The position numbers were made by a program, and so were the translations under genes. A DNA stretch of 64,000 nt from Chromobacterium haemolyticum DSM 19808 (GTDB taxonomy: Bacteria > Pseudomonadota > Gammaproteobacteria > Burkholderiales > Chromobacteriaceae), in NCBI RefSeq assembly GCF_000711885.1, contig NZ_JONK01000004.1, forward strand, positions 62,001 through 126,000, written 5' to 3'. Shown here one piece after another: positions 27,796-38,339 of the stretch; position 1 is the stretch's first letter; each line of letters begins with the position of its first letter. The notes beneath the pieces are model-generated. The model searched no databases. It was given only the letters and a program-made list of their open reading frames with translations, and was not told the origin of the DNA.

Positions 27796-28806
27796 ATGAC
27801 GTCAAGGTTCAGTCTGCATGATGATGGCTCGGCGGGCGGCGAGCACGACGACGAGCACGATTACAATCACCCGCATCGTCATCCCCATGGCGGGGTGACG
27901 GGGGCCGCGGCGCGCGCCGCCAGCATGCGCGCTTTGCGCTGGGTGGCGCTGCTGACGGTAGGTTTTGCCTGCGTGGAGGCGGTGGGCGGCTGGATGACGG
28001 GGTCCCTGGCCCTGCTGTCCGACGCCGGCCATATGCTGACAGACTCCATATCGCTGCTGCTGGCCTTGTGGGTTGCGCATATAGGCCGCCGTCCGGCGGA
28101 CGAGTCGCATTCCTTCGGTCATGGCCGCGCGGAGGTGATCGGCGCGTTTCTGAACAGCTTGTTCATGTTCGGCGTCATCGTCTTCATTTCGGTGGAGGCG
28201 GTGCGGCGTTTGCTGGAGCCGCATCCGGTCAACGGCCTGGGCGTGATGGGCATCGCGGTGGTGGGCTTGATGGTGAATGTGCTGGCCGCGTGGATTCTGA
28301 GCCGCGGCGCGCACAGTTTGAACAGCAAGGCGGCGCTGCTGCACGTCATGGGAGATTTGTTGGGCTCGCTGGCCGCGATCGCGTCCGGGGCCATTGTGTT
28401 TTGGACCGGCTGGACGCCGGCGGACCCGATCTTGTCCATGCTGGTGGCCTGCCTGATCCTGTCGTCGACTTGGAGGTTGTTGCGCAAGTCGTTGGCGGTG
28501 TTGATGGAAGAGGTGCCGGCGGAGCTGGATTTCAACCGCATCGGTCGCGCCTTGGGCGGCATCGCCGGGGTGAGGTCGGTGCATGATCTGCACATCTGGA
28601 CCATGGCTGCCGACCGCGTGGCCTTGTCTGCGCATTTGCAGGTGAGCGCGCCGCAGGATTGGCCGCGCATCCTGGCCGCCTGTCAGCGCATGCTGTCGCG
28701 CGAGTTCGGCATCGATCATGTGACTTTGCAGCCGGAGTGGCCCCTGCCGCCGCCGGCGGGGAAAACCGTGCCGGTTACCATTATTTCCGAGGATAAGCAT
28801 CAATGA
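27796..28806 (+). CDS. Cation diffusion facilitator (CzcD/ZitB-like metal exporter)
   Basis: CDF proteins export Zn2+ or related divalent metals in exchange for protons. The 336-residue product has a His/Asp-rich N-terminus (EHDDEHDYNHPHRHPHGG), six predicted membrane helices, the transport-site residues in ALLSDAGHMLTDSISLLLA and HVMGDLLGSLAAI, the loop HSFGHGRAEVIGAF, and a C-terminal domain with VHDLHIWTM. ATG 27796 follows GGAGGTCAAT. Its stop overlaps the start of the downstream acetyltransferase (ATGA). Confidence 0.93.
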   Translation: MTSRFSLHDDGSAGGEHDDEHDYNHPHRHPHGGVTGAAARAASMRALRWVALLTVGFACVEAVGGWMTGSLALLSDAGHMLTDSISLLLALWVAHIGRRPADESHSFGHGRAEVIGAFLNSLFMFGVIVFISVEAVRRLLEPHPVNGLGVMGIAVVGLMVNVLAAWILSRGAHSLNSKAALLHVMGDLLGSLAAIASGAIVFWTGWTPADPILSMLVACLILSSTWRLLRKSLAVLMEEVPAELDFNRIGRALGGIAGVRSVHDLHIWTMAADRVALSAHLQVSAPQDWPRILAACQRMLSREFGIDHVTLQPEWPLPPPAGKTVPVTIISEDKHQ

Positions 28807-31478
28807 GGCCGCATTACCTGACACCGTTGTTTTCGCCTCGCAGCGTAGCCGTGATCGGCGCCAGCGACACGCCGGGCTCGATCGGGCAGGCGGTGTTCGC
28901 CAATCTGCTGGCGGGCAACTTCCAGGGCAAGCTGTTTCCGGTCAACCTCAACCACAAGGTGGTGGCCGGGGTGCCCGCGGTGGCTTCGGTGCGCCAGATC
29001 AGCGAACCCGTGGACCTGGCGGTGGTGGTGACCGCCACGCGGACTTTGCCGGCAATCATGAAGGATTGCGGCAAGAAGGGCATCAAGGCGGTGCTGCTGG
29101 CCAAGGAGTTCGCGGACAGCGAGCAGCTGGAGCGGGAGATCATCAACGAGACGCTGTCGATCAGCCGTCATTTCGGCATCCGCATCCTAGGGCCCAACGT
29201 GCTGGGCCTGATGCGGCCGGTGGCGGGCTTCAATGCCAGCAACTACACCAGCAAGGTGAGGCCGGGCAATCTGGCGCTGGTGTCGCAGTCGTCGGCGTTG
29301 TGCACGGCGATGCTGGACTGGGCGGACAGCAAGGGCATCGGTTTTTCCAGCGTGATTTCGGTGGGCAACGCCTTGGACGTCGGCTTTGGCGAAATTCTGG
29401 ATTACCTGGTGGCGGACAACTTCACCCAGGGCATTCTGTTGCATGTCCACCACATTCACGACGCGCGCCGTTTCATGTCTGCCTTGCGCGCCGCGGCGAG
29501 GACCAAGCCGGTGGTGGTGATCAAATCCGGGCGTTACGAAGACGCGGTGACCGGGGTCACACACTCAAGCAATCTGGTGGAAAGCGGCGATGTGTTCGAC
29601 GCCGCGCTGGCGCGTGCAGGCGTGCTGCGCGTGGACACCATTGCCCAGTTGTTCACCGCCGCCAAAGTGCTTGCCGCCAACTACCGGGTGGGCGGCAAGC
29701 GGTTGGCCATCGTCACCAACGGCATCGGCCCCGGCGTGCTGGCCGCGGACAGCGCCTATTCCAACCGGGTGGAGCTGGCCAAGCTATCCGACGCCACCAT
29801 GGAACTGCTCAACGGCGTCTTGCCGCGCAATTGGTCGCGAGGCAATCCGCTGGACATCATCGGCGACGCCAGTCCCTCGCGTTTTCGCACCGCGGTGAAG
29901 GCCTGTTTGGACGATCCCAATGTGGACGGCGTGATGGTGGTGTTTACTCCACAGGCCGGCACGGATCACCTGACAACCGCGCAGTTGATGATTGGCTTGC
30001 AACGCGAATCCAGCAAGCCGCTGTTTTTGTCCTGGCTGGGCGACGCCAAGGTGTCGGAAAGCCGCGAACTGTTTTCCAAGGCCAAATGCGCGCACTTCCG
30101 CGCGCCGGAGTACGGCATTGAGGTATTCCGCAATCTGGCGGCCTACCAGCGCAACCAGCAGTTGCTGTTGCAGACCCCGGGGCCGCTGGAAGGCAAGCGC
30201 GCGGATCCGGATGTGGCCAAGGCGCGCAAGGTCATCGCCGCCGCGCTGAAGGATGGGCGGGATATCTTGTCCGAGCGGGAGTCAAAGGAAGTGCTGGCCG
30301 CTTTTCAGATCCCGGTCAATCCCACCCGGCTGGCGCGTACCGCCAACGAGGCGGTCAAGCAGGCCGACAAGATTGGTTACCCTGTGGTGCTGAAGATCGA
30401 TTCGCCGGACATTATTTATAAGTCCGACGTTGGCGGAGTGGAACTGAACATCAGCAACGAGGCGACGCTGCGCGAGGCATTCGACGCCATCATCAGCCGC
30501 ACGCGGCAGGCTAGACCGGAGGCGCGCATTGACGGGGTCTCGGTGCAGCCGATGCGCAAGCGCCGCTTCGCCCGCGAAGTGATGGTGGGCGTTACCCACG
30601 ACGAGGCCTTCGGTCCAGTGATCACTTTCGGCGCCGGGGGCATCGCGGTGGAGGTGATGCACGACCGCGCGCTGTCGCTGCCGCCGCTCAACGGTTATCT
30701 AGTGGCCAGCATGATCCGCCATACCCGCATCGGCCAGTTGCTGGGGGCGTTCAAGAACCTGCCGGCGGTGGATCAGGACGAATTAGAGGATGTGCTGCTG
30801 CATGTGTCGGAAATGGTGTGCGAACTGCCGGAACTGCGCGAAATGGACATTAATCCGTTGGTGGCCGACGAGCAGGGGGTGATCGCGCTCGACGCCCGCA
30901 TCATCGTGCGGCCGCGGCGGCCGGATTTGAAGCGCTACGGTCATATGGCGATCATGCCTTATCCCAGCCACATGGTGGTGTGCGCCAAACTGAACGACGG
31001 CACCAATGTAATGGTGCGGCCGGTGCGGCCGGAAGATGCGGATATGCAACAGGAGTTTGTGCGCAATCTGTCCGAGGAAAGCCGCTACAACCGCTACCTG
31101 TCCAGCATCAAGCAATTGTCGCAAAGCATGTTGGTGCGTTTCACCCAGCTGGATTACGACCGCGAAATGGCGTTGGCGATGACGCGGGAACACAAGGACG
31201 GCGAGGAAATGCTGGCGGTGGCCCGCTTCATCACCGATCCGGACAACGAAGGCTGCGAGTTCGCGCTGGAAGTGGCCGACCGTTGGCAGGGCAAGGGCAT
31301 AGGTTATTTATTGATGAGCGCCTTGTTCGACGCGGCGCGCGAGCAGGGCCTGAAAGTGATGCGCGGCGAGGTGTTGGCCGGCAACAAGGGTATGCTGAAA
31401 CTGATGCACAAGCTGGGGTTTTCCGTTGAGCCTCACCCGGAAGACCGGGCCCTGACCATGGTGTCCAAGAGCTTGTAA
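28803..31478 (+). CDS. Pat/PatZ-like protein acetyltransferase: NDP-forming acyl-CoA synthetase-like domains plus GNAT
   Basis: The 891-residue product combines a CoA-binding domain (SPRSVAVIGASDTPGSIGQAVF), succinyl-CoA-ligase-like domains (NLALVSQSSALCTAML; AIVTNGIGPGVLAAD), an ATP-grasp domain (GYPVVLKIDSPDIIYKSDVGGVELN; ELREMDINPLVA) and a C-terminal GNAT domain (about 745-891, with DRWQGKGIGYLLMSALFDAAREQG). This is the order of E. coli PatZ, which acetylates lysines of enzymes such as acetyl-CoA synthetase. It overlaps the CDF exporter gene by 4 bp, so translation is probably coupled. Confidence 0.9.
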   Translation: MRPHYLTPLFSPRSVAVIGASDTPGSIGQAVFANLLAGNFQGKLFPVNLNHKVVAGVPAVASVRQISEPVDLAVVVTATRTLPAIMKDCGKKGIKAVLLAKEFADSEQLEREIINETLSISRHFGIRILGPNVLGLMRPVAGFNASNYTSKVRPGNLALVSQSSALCTAMLDWADSKGIGFSSVISVGNALDVGFGEILDYLVADNFTQGILLHVHHIHDARRFMSALRAAARTKPVVVIKSGRYEDAVTGVTHSSNLVESGDVFDAALARAGVLRVDTIAQLFTAAKVLAANYRVGGKRLAIVTNGIGPGVLAADSAYSNRVELAKLSDATMELLNGVLPRNWSRGNPLDIIGDASPSRFRTAVKACLDDPNVDGVMVVFTPQAGTDHLTTAQLMIGLQRESSKPLFLSWLGDAKVSESRELFSKAKCAHFRAPEYGIEVFRNLAAYQRNQQLLLQTPGPLEGKRADPDVAKARKVIAAALKDGRDILSERESKEVLAAFQIPVNPTRLARTANEAVKQADKIGYPVVLKIDSPDIIYKSDVGGVELNISNEATLREAFDAIISRTRQARPEARIDGVSVQPMRKRRFAREVMVGVTHDEAFGPVITFGAGGIAVEVMHDRALSLPPLNGYLVASMIRHTRIGQLLGAFKNLPAVDQDELEDVLLHVSEMVCELPELREMDINPLVADEQGVIALDARIIVRPRRPDLKRYGHMAIMPYPSHMVVCAKLNDGTNVMVRPVRPEDADMQQEFVRNLSEESRYNRYLSSIKQLSQSMLVRFTQLDYDREMALAMTREHKDGEEMLAVARFITDPDNEGCEFALEVADRWQGKGIGYLLMSALFDAAREQGLKVMRGEVLAGNKGMLKLMHKLGFSVEPHPEDRALTMVSKSL

Positions 31479-31511
31479 CGGCGGGCTTGACAGCCGTCTT
31501 GCATTAAGCGC

Positions 31512-31541
31512 TTGCAAGATAAGGGAAAACTGACCTAAAAT
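31512..31541 (+). promoter_or_regulatory. Promoter of the rpsP-rimM-trmD-rplS operon
   Basis: TTGCAA (31512-31517), an 18-bp spacer and TAAAAT (31536-31541), about 45 bp upstream of rpsP. Confidence 0.6.
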
Positions 31542-31585
31542 CGTGGGCTTTTCTACATACCGTTTTTATTCAAGGACAATCGACA

Positions 31586-31834
31586 ATGGTAGTGATTCGT
31601 CTGGCACGTGGCGGCGCCAAGAACCGTCCGTTCTACAACATCGTGGTGACCGATTCCCGTAACCGTCGTGACGGTCGCTTCATCGAGCGCGTTGGCTTCT
31701 ACAACCCGGTTGCCAACGAGAAGCAAGAGCGCGTCCGTTTCACCATGGACCGCCTGAACCACTGGGTAGGCGTTGGCGCTCAAGTTTCCGACGCCGTTGC
31801 CAAGCTGCTGAAAGAGCAGAAGGCCGCTGCCTAA
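31586..31834 (+). CDS. rpsP: 30S ribosomal protein S16
   Basis: The 82-residue product begins [41 protein letters not shown], the S16 signature. It is the first gene of the conserved rpsP-rimM-trmD-rplS operon and is spaced 35 bp from rimM. Confidence 0.98.
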   Translation: MVVIRLARGGAKNRPFYNIVVTDSRNRRDGRFIERVGFYNPVANEKQERVRFTMDRLNHWVGVGAQVSDAVAKLLKEQKAAA

Positions 31835-31869
31835 GCGTTCGTTGATACATCAACTGACGGACTAGGCGC

Positions 31870-32375
31870 ATGCGCAGCGAAGATCTCGTAGTGATGGGGT
31901 TTGTGCGTGGCGCCTTTGGTGTCAAGGGCTGGGTAAAAGTCCAGGCCGACACCGAATACGCTGACGGTCTGTTCGACTACCCGGTCTGGTGGCTGGGCAA
32001 GGAGAACGACTGGAGGCCGTACACATTTGAAAATGGCGCTCTCCAGCCCAAGGCGCTTGCCGCCAAGCTGGAAGGCGTGGAAGACCGCGATGCGGCCGAA
32101 GCCTTGCGCGGCATGCAGATCGCTGTGCCGCGCGCAGAGTTGCCGGCCGCTGAAGAAGGCGAATACTACTGGGCTGATCTGATCGGCCTGGAAGTCGTCA
32201 ATCAGCAAGGCGAAGTGCTGGGCAAAGTCAGTGAATTGATGGAAACCGGCGCCCATGATCTGTTGGTAGTGCAGGGCGCGGACGCTCAGCGCATGATTCC
32301 CTTTGTGGATCAGTATGTGCTGGAAGTCCAGCTTGCCGAAGGCAAGATCCAGGTGGACTGGGGTCTGGACTACTG

Positions 32376-32376
<1 letters not shown>
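31870..32376 (+). CDS. rimM: 16S rRNA processing protein RimM
   Basis: RimM helps assemble the 30S head domain and binds S19. The 168-residue product has the N-terminal RimM barrel ([24 protein letters not shown]) and the C-terminal PRC-barrel ([23 protein letters not shown]...MIPFVDQYV). Its stop and the trmD start overlap as TGATG. Confidence 0.97.
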
Positions 32377-33143
<767 letters not shown>

Positions 33144-33146
33144 ATC

Positions 33147-33515
33147 ATGGATCTGATCCAGAAACTCGAGCAAGAAGAAATCGCCCGCCTGGGCAAGACC
33201 CTGCCGGAATTCGCACCGGGCGACACCATCGTCGTTCAGGTGAAGGTTAAGGAAGGCAACCGCGAACGTCTGCAGGCTTACGAAGGCGTGGTTATCGCCA
33301 AGAAAAACGCTGGCCTGAACAGCGCTTTCACCGTGCGCAAGATGTCCGCCGGCGAAGGCGTAGAGCGTACTTTCCAAACCTACTCCCCGCTGGTGGCTTC
33401 CGTTGAAGTGAAGCGCCGCGGCGACGTGCGTCGCGCCAAGCTGTACTACCTGCGCGGCCGCACCGGCAAATCCGCACGCATCAAGGAAAAACTGCCGGCT
33501 CGCAAGCAAGGTTAA
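33147..33515 (+). CDS. rplS: 50S ribosomal protein L19
   Basis: The 122-residue protein shows the L19 pattern ([81 protein letters not shown]). It lies at the 30S/50S interface. It is last in the operon and followed by a strong terminator. Confidence 0.98.
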   Translation: MDLIQKLEQEEIARLGKTLPEFAPGDTIVVQVKVKEGNRERLQAYEGVVIAKKNAGLNSAFTVRKMSAGEGVERTFQTYSPLVASVEVKRRGDVRRAKLYYLRGRTGKSARIKEKLPARKQG

Positions 33516-33551
33516 GCCTTGTCGAGTCAGGCTTAGGCTTGATGACGGTTC

Positions 33552-33581
33552 AAAGCGCAAGGCGATGCCTTGCGCTTTTTT
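33552..33581 (+). terminator. Terminator of the rpsP operon
   Basis: AAAGCGCAAGGC, a 3-nt GAT loop, GCCTTGCGCTTT and continuing T: a 12-bp stem 36 bp after rplS. Confidence 0.9.
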
Positions 33582-33606
33582 ATTGCCGGAGCGTCGGAGG
33601 CGGAAA

Positions 33607-34074
33607 ATGGAATACAGCGCGGTAATCGACGCGCCGTTCGGGCAGCTGGGCATTTTGTGTCTCGACGGCGCGCTTGTGAATCTGGAATTCTTGGCTGAGC
33701 GGCAAGCTCTCAGACCGCCGATGCCGCGCAGCCTGGAACAAGAGGTGGCGGAGCAACTGCGCGCTTATTTCGTTGATCCGCGTTTCGGCTTCAGCCTGCC
33801 CTACCGTTTGCAGGGCAGCGAACACCAACTGCGTGTTTGGGGCGAGATAGAGAGGATTCCTTGCGGGCAGATGAGGCGCTATCAGGATATCGCCACGGCG
33901 CTGGGTTCGTCGGCGCGGGCGGTGGGCAATGCCTGCGGACGCAATCCTGTGCCCATCATCGTGCCTTGCCACCGCGTGGTGGCTCGCAATAGCCTGGGCG
34001 GCTTTAATCGCTCATTGGGCCGGGAAACCGTCGACATCAAGCAGTGGCTGCTGGCGCATGAGTTTGGGTGTTGA
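33607..34074 (+). CDS. ogt: Methylated-DNA--protein-cysteine methyltransferase (Ogt-like)
   Basis: This suicide enzyme removes alkyl groups from O6-alkylguanine. The 155-residue product has the active site VPCHRVVARNSLGGF, the helix-turn-helix GQMRRYQDIATALGSSARAVGNACGRNPVPII and the N-terminal ribonuclease-like domain. It lacks the zinc-binding Ada N-terminus. ATG 33607 follows GGAGGCGGAAA. It is transcribed after the rplS terminator and in the same direction as xerD. Confidence 0.94.
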   Translation: MEYSAVIDAPFGQLGILCLDGALVNLEFLAERQALRPPMPRSLEQEVAEQLRAYFVDPRFGFSLPYRLQGSEHQLRVWGEIERIPCGQMRRYQDIATALGSSARAVGNACGRNPVPIIVPCHRVVARNSLGGFNRSLGRETVDIKQWLLAHEFGC

Positions 34075-34272
34075 GCAGCGCTAAGATAGGCGCAAGACGG
34101 ATGTTTTGCGCGCCGTTCTGGATATCTTTACGCTAGGCCCGGCTCGCGCGTGATGAAGAGGTAGGACTTGCGAGGGAATGTTTTGCCGGTGAGTCGGACA
34201 AAGACTGAAGATTATTCGGCATGGGTGTTCCGCGCGGGCGGCTTGACGCGCACTTCAGCGGACGACGACAAA

Positions 34273-35181
34273 ATGGATACGAGCAGCGAAGAGATGAAGG
34301 CGGCCGAGGAAGCCATCGATGCGTTTTTGGACCAGCTATGGCTGAGCGATGGTTTGTCCAAGAACACCCTGGCCGCGTATCGACGCGATCTTGGCAAGCT
34401 GGCCGCGCGTCTGGGAGATAGCGGCGCGCGTTTGACGGAGGCTGGCCCCGAGCAGCTGGAGCAGGCGTTATTGCTTGGGGTGGATCGCGAGAAACCGGCT
34501 ACCCGGGCGCGGATGGTGTCGGCGATGAAGCGCTTTTATCAATATCTGACGCAGGCGGGGTTGCGCGATGACGACCCTTGCGCCCGCTTACGCGCGCCCA
34601 AGCAAGGGCCGCGTTTGCCCAAGTCTCTGTCCGAGCGGCATGTGGAGGCCTTGCTGGAGGCGCCCGATGTGGCCACGCCCTTGGGCCTGCGCGACCGGGC
34701 GATGCTGGAGCTGCTTTACGCCAGCGGCCTGCGCGTGTCGGAGCTAGTGGGCCTGACGCTGCAGCAGGTGAACTTGCTGGACGGCTTGGTCAAGACCATG
34801 GGCAAGGGCAATAAGGAAAGATTGGTGCCCTTGGGCGAACTGGCTCAGGAGTGGCTGCAGCGCTATTTGGTAGAGGCGAGGCCGCTCTTGTTGGCGGGAG
34901 CGGTCTGCGACACCGTGTTCGTGACCCAGCGCAAGGCGGGCATGACGAGGCAGATGGCTTGGCATTTGATTTCGCAGTACGCCAAGCGGCAGGGCTTGCC
35001 GTCAGTGAGCCCGCATGTGTTGCGACATGCTTTCGCCACCCATCTGGTCAATCACGGCGCGGATTTGCGCGTGGTGCAGCTCTTGCTGGGGCATTCGGAC
35101 ATATCCACCACGCAGATTTATACCCATGTGGCGCGGGAGCGCTTGAAACAGCTGCACGCCAAGCATCATCCGCGCGGTTGA
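34273..35181 (+). CDS. xerD: Site-specific tyrosine recombinase XerD
   Basis: XerD with XerC resolves chromosome dimers at dif. From ATG 34273 the product has 302 residues: a SAM-like N-terminal domain (DQLWLSDGLSKNTLAAYRRDL) and a catalytic domain with Arg in YASGLRVSELVGL, Lys in GKGNKERLVPLG, HVLRHAFATHL, the second His in LLGHSDISTTQIYTH and the tyrosine nucleophile there. Upstream in-frame starts (from 34168) add residues unlike XerD; ATG 34294 is an alternative. XerC is less likely given the match to XerD at SDGLSKNTL. Confidence 0.93.
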   Translation: MDTSSEEMKAAEEAIDAFLDQLWLSDGLSKNTLAAYRRDLGKLAARLGDSGARLTEAGPEQLEQALLLGVDREKPATRARMVSAMKRFYQYLTQAGLRDDDPCARLRAPKQGPRLPKSLSERHVEALLEAPDVATPLGLRDRAMLELLYASGLRVSELVGLTLQQVNLLDGLVKTMGKGNKERLVPLGELAQEWLQRYLVEARPLLLAGAVCDTVFVTQRKAGMTRQMAWHLISQYAKRQGLPSVSPHVLRHAFATHLVNHGADLRVVQLLLGHSDISTTQIYTHVARERLKQLHAKHHPRG

Positions 35182-35184
35182 GAC

Positions 35185-35216
35185 GAAAAGAAAAACGCCC
35201 GCTTTAGCGGGCGTTG
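35185..35216 (-). terminator. Terminator between convergent xerD and clpA
   Basis: AACGCCCGC, a 4-nt loop and GCGGGCGTT. On the minus strand the stem is followed by a T-rich run, so it mainly serves clpSA. Confidence 0.8.
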
Positions 35217-35234
35217 CGTGTTGCGTAAGCAAAA

Positions 35235-37511
35235 TCAGGCGGGTTCGGGCGTCAGAGCCTGGTGGTCGAATTGCAGCTCTACCTTGTCGTCCACCACGGT
35301 GACGGTGACTTCACCGCCGGTGACCAGCCGGCCGAACAGCAACTCGTCTGCCAGCGCCTTGCGCAGCGTGTCTTGAATCAGACGCGCCATCGGGCGGGCG
35401 CCCATCAGCGGATCGAAACCGTTCTTAGCCAGGTAGCGGCGCAGTTCGTCGGTGAAGTGGATATCCACCCGCTTCTCGGCCAGCTGCTGTTCCAACTGCA
35501 TCAGGAACTTGTCCACCACTTGCAAGATGATCTGCTCGTCCAGCATCTTGAACGGGATGATGGCGTCCAGACGGTTGCGGAATTCCGGACTGAACTGCTT
35601 CTTGATGTCTCCCATCTCGTCGCCGGTCGCCTTGGTCTGAGTGAAGCCCAGAGTGGGCTTGGACAAAGACTCGGCGCCTGCGTTGGTGGTCATGATGATC
35701 ACCACGTTGCGGAAATCCGCCTTGCGGCCGTTGTTGTCGGTCAGCGTGCCGTGGTCCATCACCTGCAGCAGCACGTTGTAGATGTCAGGATGTGCTTTTT
35801 CGATCTCATCCAGCAACACGACCGCGTACGGATGCTTGTTGATCGCTTCCGTCAGTTGGCCGCCCTGTTCGAACCCGACATAGCCCGGAGGCGCGCCGAT
35901 CAGCCTGGACACCGCATGGCGTTCCATGTATTCGGACATGTCGAAGCGGATCAACTCCACGCCCAGAATATAGGCTAGCTGGCGCGCCACCTCCGTCTTG
36001 CCAACACCGGTGGGGCCGGAGAACAGGAAGGATCCGATTGGCTTTTGCGGATTGCCCAAGCCGGATCGCGTCATCTTGATGGCGCTGGCCAGTCCTTCGA
36101 TGGCCTTCTCCTGCCCGAACACCACGTTTTTCAGATCGCGCTCAAGGTTCTTCAGCACGTTCTTGTCATCGGACGATACGGTCTTGGGCGGAATGCGCGC
36201 GATCTTGGCGACGATGTCCTCGATCTCGGTCTTGTTGATGACCTTTTTCTGCTTGGACTTGGGCAGAATTTTCTGCGCGGCGCCGGCCTCGTCTATCACG
36301 TCGATGGCTTTGTCCGGCAGATGGCGATCGTTGATGAAGCGCGCCGACAGCTCTGCCGCGGTGGATAGCGCGGATTGCGTGTACTTGACGCCGTGGTGAG
36401 CCTCGAAGCGCGACTTCAGCCCCTTGAGGATTTCCACGGTTTGTTCCACCGTCGGTTCGTTGACGTCGATCTTCTGGAAACGGCGCGACAGCGCGTTGTC
36501 CTTTTCGAAGATGCTGCGGTACTCGTTGTAGGTGGTCGCCCCGATGCAGCGCAGGCTGCCGTTGGAGAGGGCGGGCTTGAGCAGATTGGACGCGTCCAGC
36601 GTGCCGCCCGAGGCCGCGCCGGCACCGATCAGGGTATGAATCTCATCGATGAACAGAATGGCGTTGCTGTCCTCGGTCAGTTGCTTGATCACCGCCTTCA
36701 GCCGCTGTTCGAAGTCGCCGCGGTATTTGGTGCCGGCCAGCAGCGCGCCCATGTCCAGTGCGTAAACGGTGGATTTGGCCAGAATCTCCGGCACTTCGCC
36801 GTTGACGATGCGGCGCGCCAAGCCTTCGGCGATGGCGGTTTTGCCCACGCCGGCTTCGCCCACCAGCAGCGGGTTGTTCTTGCGGCGGCGGCACAGGATC
36901 TGAACGGTGCGTTCCAACTCGGATTCGCGGCCGATCAGCGGATCTATCTTGCCTTCGCGCGCCTGCTGGTTGAGGTTCTGCGTGTAGTTTTCCAAGGCGC
37001 CGCCCGGACCGGTGGCCTGTTCCTCGCTCTCCGCTTCGCCGCTGCTGTCGCGCGGCTCTTGCGGTTGCTGCTGCGAGCGCTGCTTGGTGATTCCATGAGA
37101 AATGAAATTCACCACGTCCAGCCGCGAAATGCCTTGCTGGTGCAGGTAGTACACCGCGTGGGAGTCCTTCTCGCCAAAGATGGCCACCAGAATGTTAGCC
37201 CCGGTCACCTCTTTTTTGCCGGAAGACTGCACGTGCAGGATGGCGCGCTGAATCACGCGCTGGAAGCCGAGTGTGGGTTGAGTTTCCACCTCCGCCTCTC
37301 CAGGCACGGTGGGGGTGTGCTCATCGATAAAATCGCCCAGCTGTTTTTTCAGCTGGTCGATATTGGCTCCACATGCGCGCAGTACTTCGGCAGCCGACGG
37401 GTTGTCGGTCATCGCGAGTAACAGATGCTCCACGCTGATGAACTCGTGGCGCTTGCGCCTTGCGTCCATGAACGCCATGTGCAGGCTTACTTCAAGCTCC
37501 TGGGCAATCAT
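35235..37511 (-). CDS. clpA: ATP-dependent Clp protease ATP-binding subunit ClpA
   Basis: ClpA unfolds substrates for ClpP, including N-degron proteins delivered by ClpS. ATG 37511, preceded by GGAGGAAAACTG, gives 758 residues, the same length as E. coli ClpA. There is an N-terminal Clp repeat domain, AAA1 with [13 protein letters not shown] and [18 protein letters not shown], and AAA2 with [13 protein letters not shown] and [16 protein letters not shown]. The ClpP-binding loop is expected near LGF in AAA2. The start overlaps the clpS stop by 1 bp. Confidence 0.98.
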   Translation of the reverse strand: MIAQELEVSLHMAFMDARRKRHEFISVEHLLLAMTDNPSAAEVLRACGANIDQLKKQLGDFIDEHTPTVPGEAEVETQPTLGFQRVIQRAILHVQSSGKKEVTGANILVAIFGEKDSHAVYYLHQQGISRLDVVNFISHGITKQRSQQQPQEPRDSSGEAESEEQATGPGGALENYTQNLNQQAREGKIDPLIGRESELERTVQILCRRRKNNPLLVGEAGVGKTAIAEGLARRIVNGEVPEILAKSTVYALDMGALLAGTKYRGDFEQRLKAVIKQLTEDSNAILFIDEIHTLIGAGAASGGTLDASNLLKPALSNGSLRCIGATTYNEYRSIFEKDNALSRRFQKIDVNEPTVEQTVEILKGLKSRFEAHHGVKYTQSALSTAAELSARFINDRHLPDKAIDVIDEAGAAQKILPKSKQKKVINKTEIEDIVAKIARIPPKTVSSDDKNVLKNLERDLKNVVFGQEKAIEGLASAIKMTRSGLGNPQKPIGSFLFSGPTGVGKTEVARQLAYILGVELIRFDMSEYMERHAVSRLIGAPPGYVGFEQGGQLTEAINKHPYAVVLLDEIEKAHPDIYNVLLQVMDHGTLTDNNGRKADFRNVVIIMTTNAGAESLSKPTLGFTQTKATGDEMGDIKKQFSPEFRNRLDAIIPFKMLDEQIILQVVDKFLMQLEQQLAEKRVDIHFTDELRRYLAKNGFDPLMGARPMARLIQDTLRKALADELLFGRLVTGGEVTVTVVDDKVELQFDHQALTPEPA

Positions 37512-37819
37512 CAGTTTTCCTCCATAACGCACTGGAGCGGATGCTGGTGCGCTTTCGCATATTGCAACACCTGCTCGACCTTTGTTGCAGCCACGTCTTT
37601 GGTATAAACGCCACACACGCCGTGACCTTGCGTGTGGACTTGCAGCATGATGTGAGTGGCCTTTTCGCGGTTCATGTAGAAGAACTGCTGGAGAACCTGG
37701 ATCACAAAATCCATTGGGGTGAAATCATCGTTCAATAACAAGACCTTATACATCGGGGGTGGGTTTTCCCTAACCCGGGACGCCTCTTGTATGGCATCGT
37801 CCTTGAACTGCGTAGACAT
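37511..37819 (-). CDS. clpS: ClpS adaptor protein
   Basis: ClpS binds N-degrons and hands them to ClpA. The 102-residue product has the unstructured N-terminus, then [27 protein letters not shown] with the DD N-degron pocket, and [29 protein letters not shown] with the conserved His. It is upstream of clpA and divergent from cspA across a 231-bp gap. Confidence 0.97.
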   Translation of the reverse strand: MSTQFKDDAIQEASRVRENPPPMYKVLLLNDDFTPMDFVIQVLQQFFYMNREKATHIMLQVHTQGHGVCGVYTKDVAATKVEQVLQYAKAHQHPLQCVMEEN

Positions 37820-38050
37820 GTCGGCTTTCGTGGAATCTGCGTCTTACTTCAATTTGGGTTCCCCGAGAGTTTTTTTCAAGGGGACTGGCACTTTTCCTCT
37901 TCGACTTGACGATGAGCGGCGGGTTGCGTAGAAATGCAGCTGGTGCTTGGCTTAACTGTTTGGCATTTTTTTGCGCTAGGCAAGCCAGACAACTCTTATT
38001 AAGCTCTAAGTTGGTCGGCTTCACCAGCCTTTTTTTGCAAGGAAGTAAGA

Positions 38051-38254
38051 ATGGCATTAGGTACCGTTAAGTGGTTCAATGACGCTAAAGGTTTTGGCTT
38101 CATTACTCCGGATGAAGGCGGCGAAGACTTGTTCGCTCACTTCTCGGCCATCAACATGCAAGGCTTCAAAACCCTGAAAGAAGGGCAGCGTGTAAGCTTT
38201 GAAGTGGTGTCCGGTCCGAAGGGCAAGCAAGCGTCTAATATTCAGAACGCGTAA
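38051..38254 (+). CDS. cspA: Cold-shock domain protein, CspA family
   Basis: The 67-residue protein is a single cold-shock domain with RNP1 KGFGFITP and RNP2 LFAHFSAI. It binds single-stranded RNA/DNA. The start follows AAGGAAGTAAGA. The 231-bp gap to clpS is AT-rich and likely holds both promoters and a long leader. Paralogues exist in most genomes, so the exact csp name is uncertain. Confidence 0.95.
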   Translation: MALGTVKWFNDAKGFGFITPDEGGEDLFAHFSAINMQGFKTLKEGQRVSFEVVSGPKGKQASNIQNA

Positions 38255-38305
38255 CACCGGTTTTACTGTCTGTCTGCCGTAAGGCAAACAGCCCAGCTGA
38301 TTGAT

Positions 38306-38333
38306 GAAAAGCCCGCCATCCGGCGGGCTTTTG
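38306..38333 (+). terminator. Terminator of the cold-shock gene
   Basis: AAAAGCCCGCC, an ATCC loop, GGCGGGC and TTTT. Confidence 0.85.
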
Positions 38334-38339
38334 TTGTTG

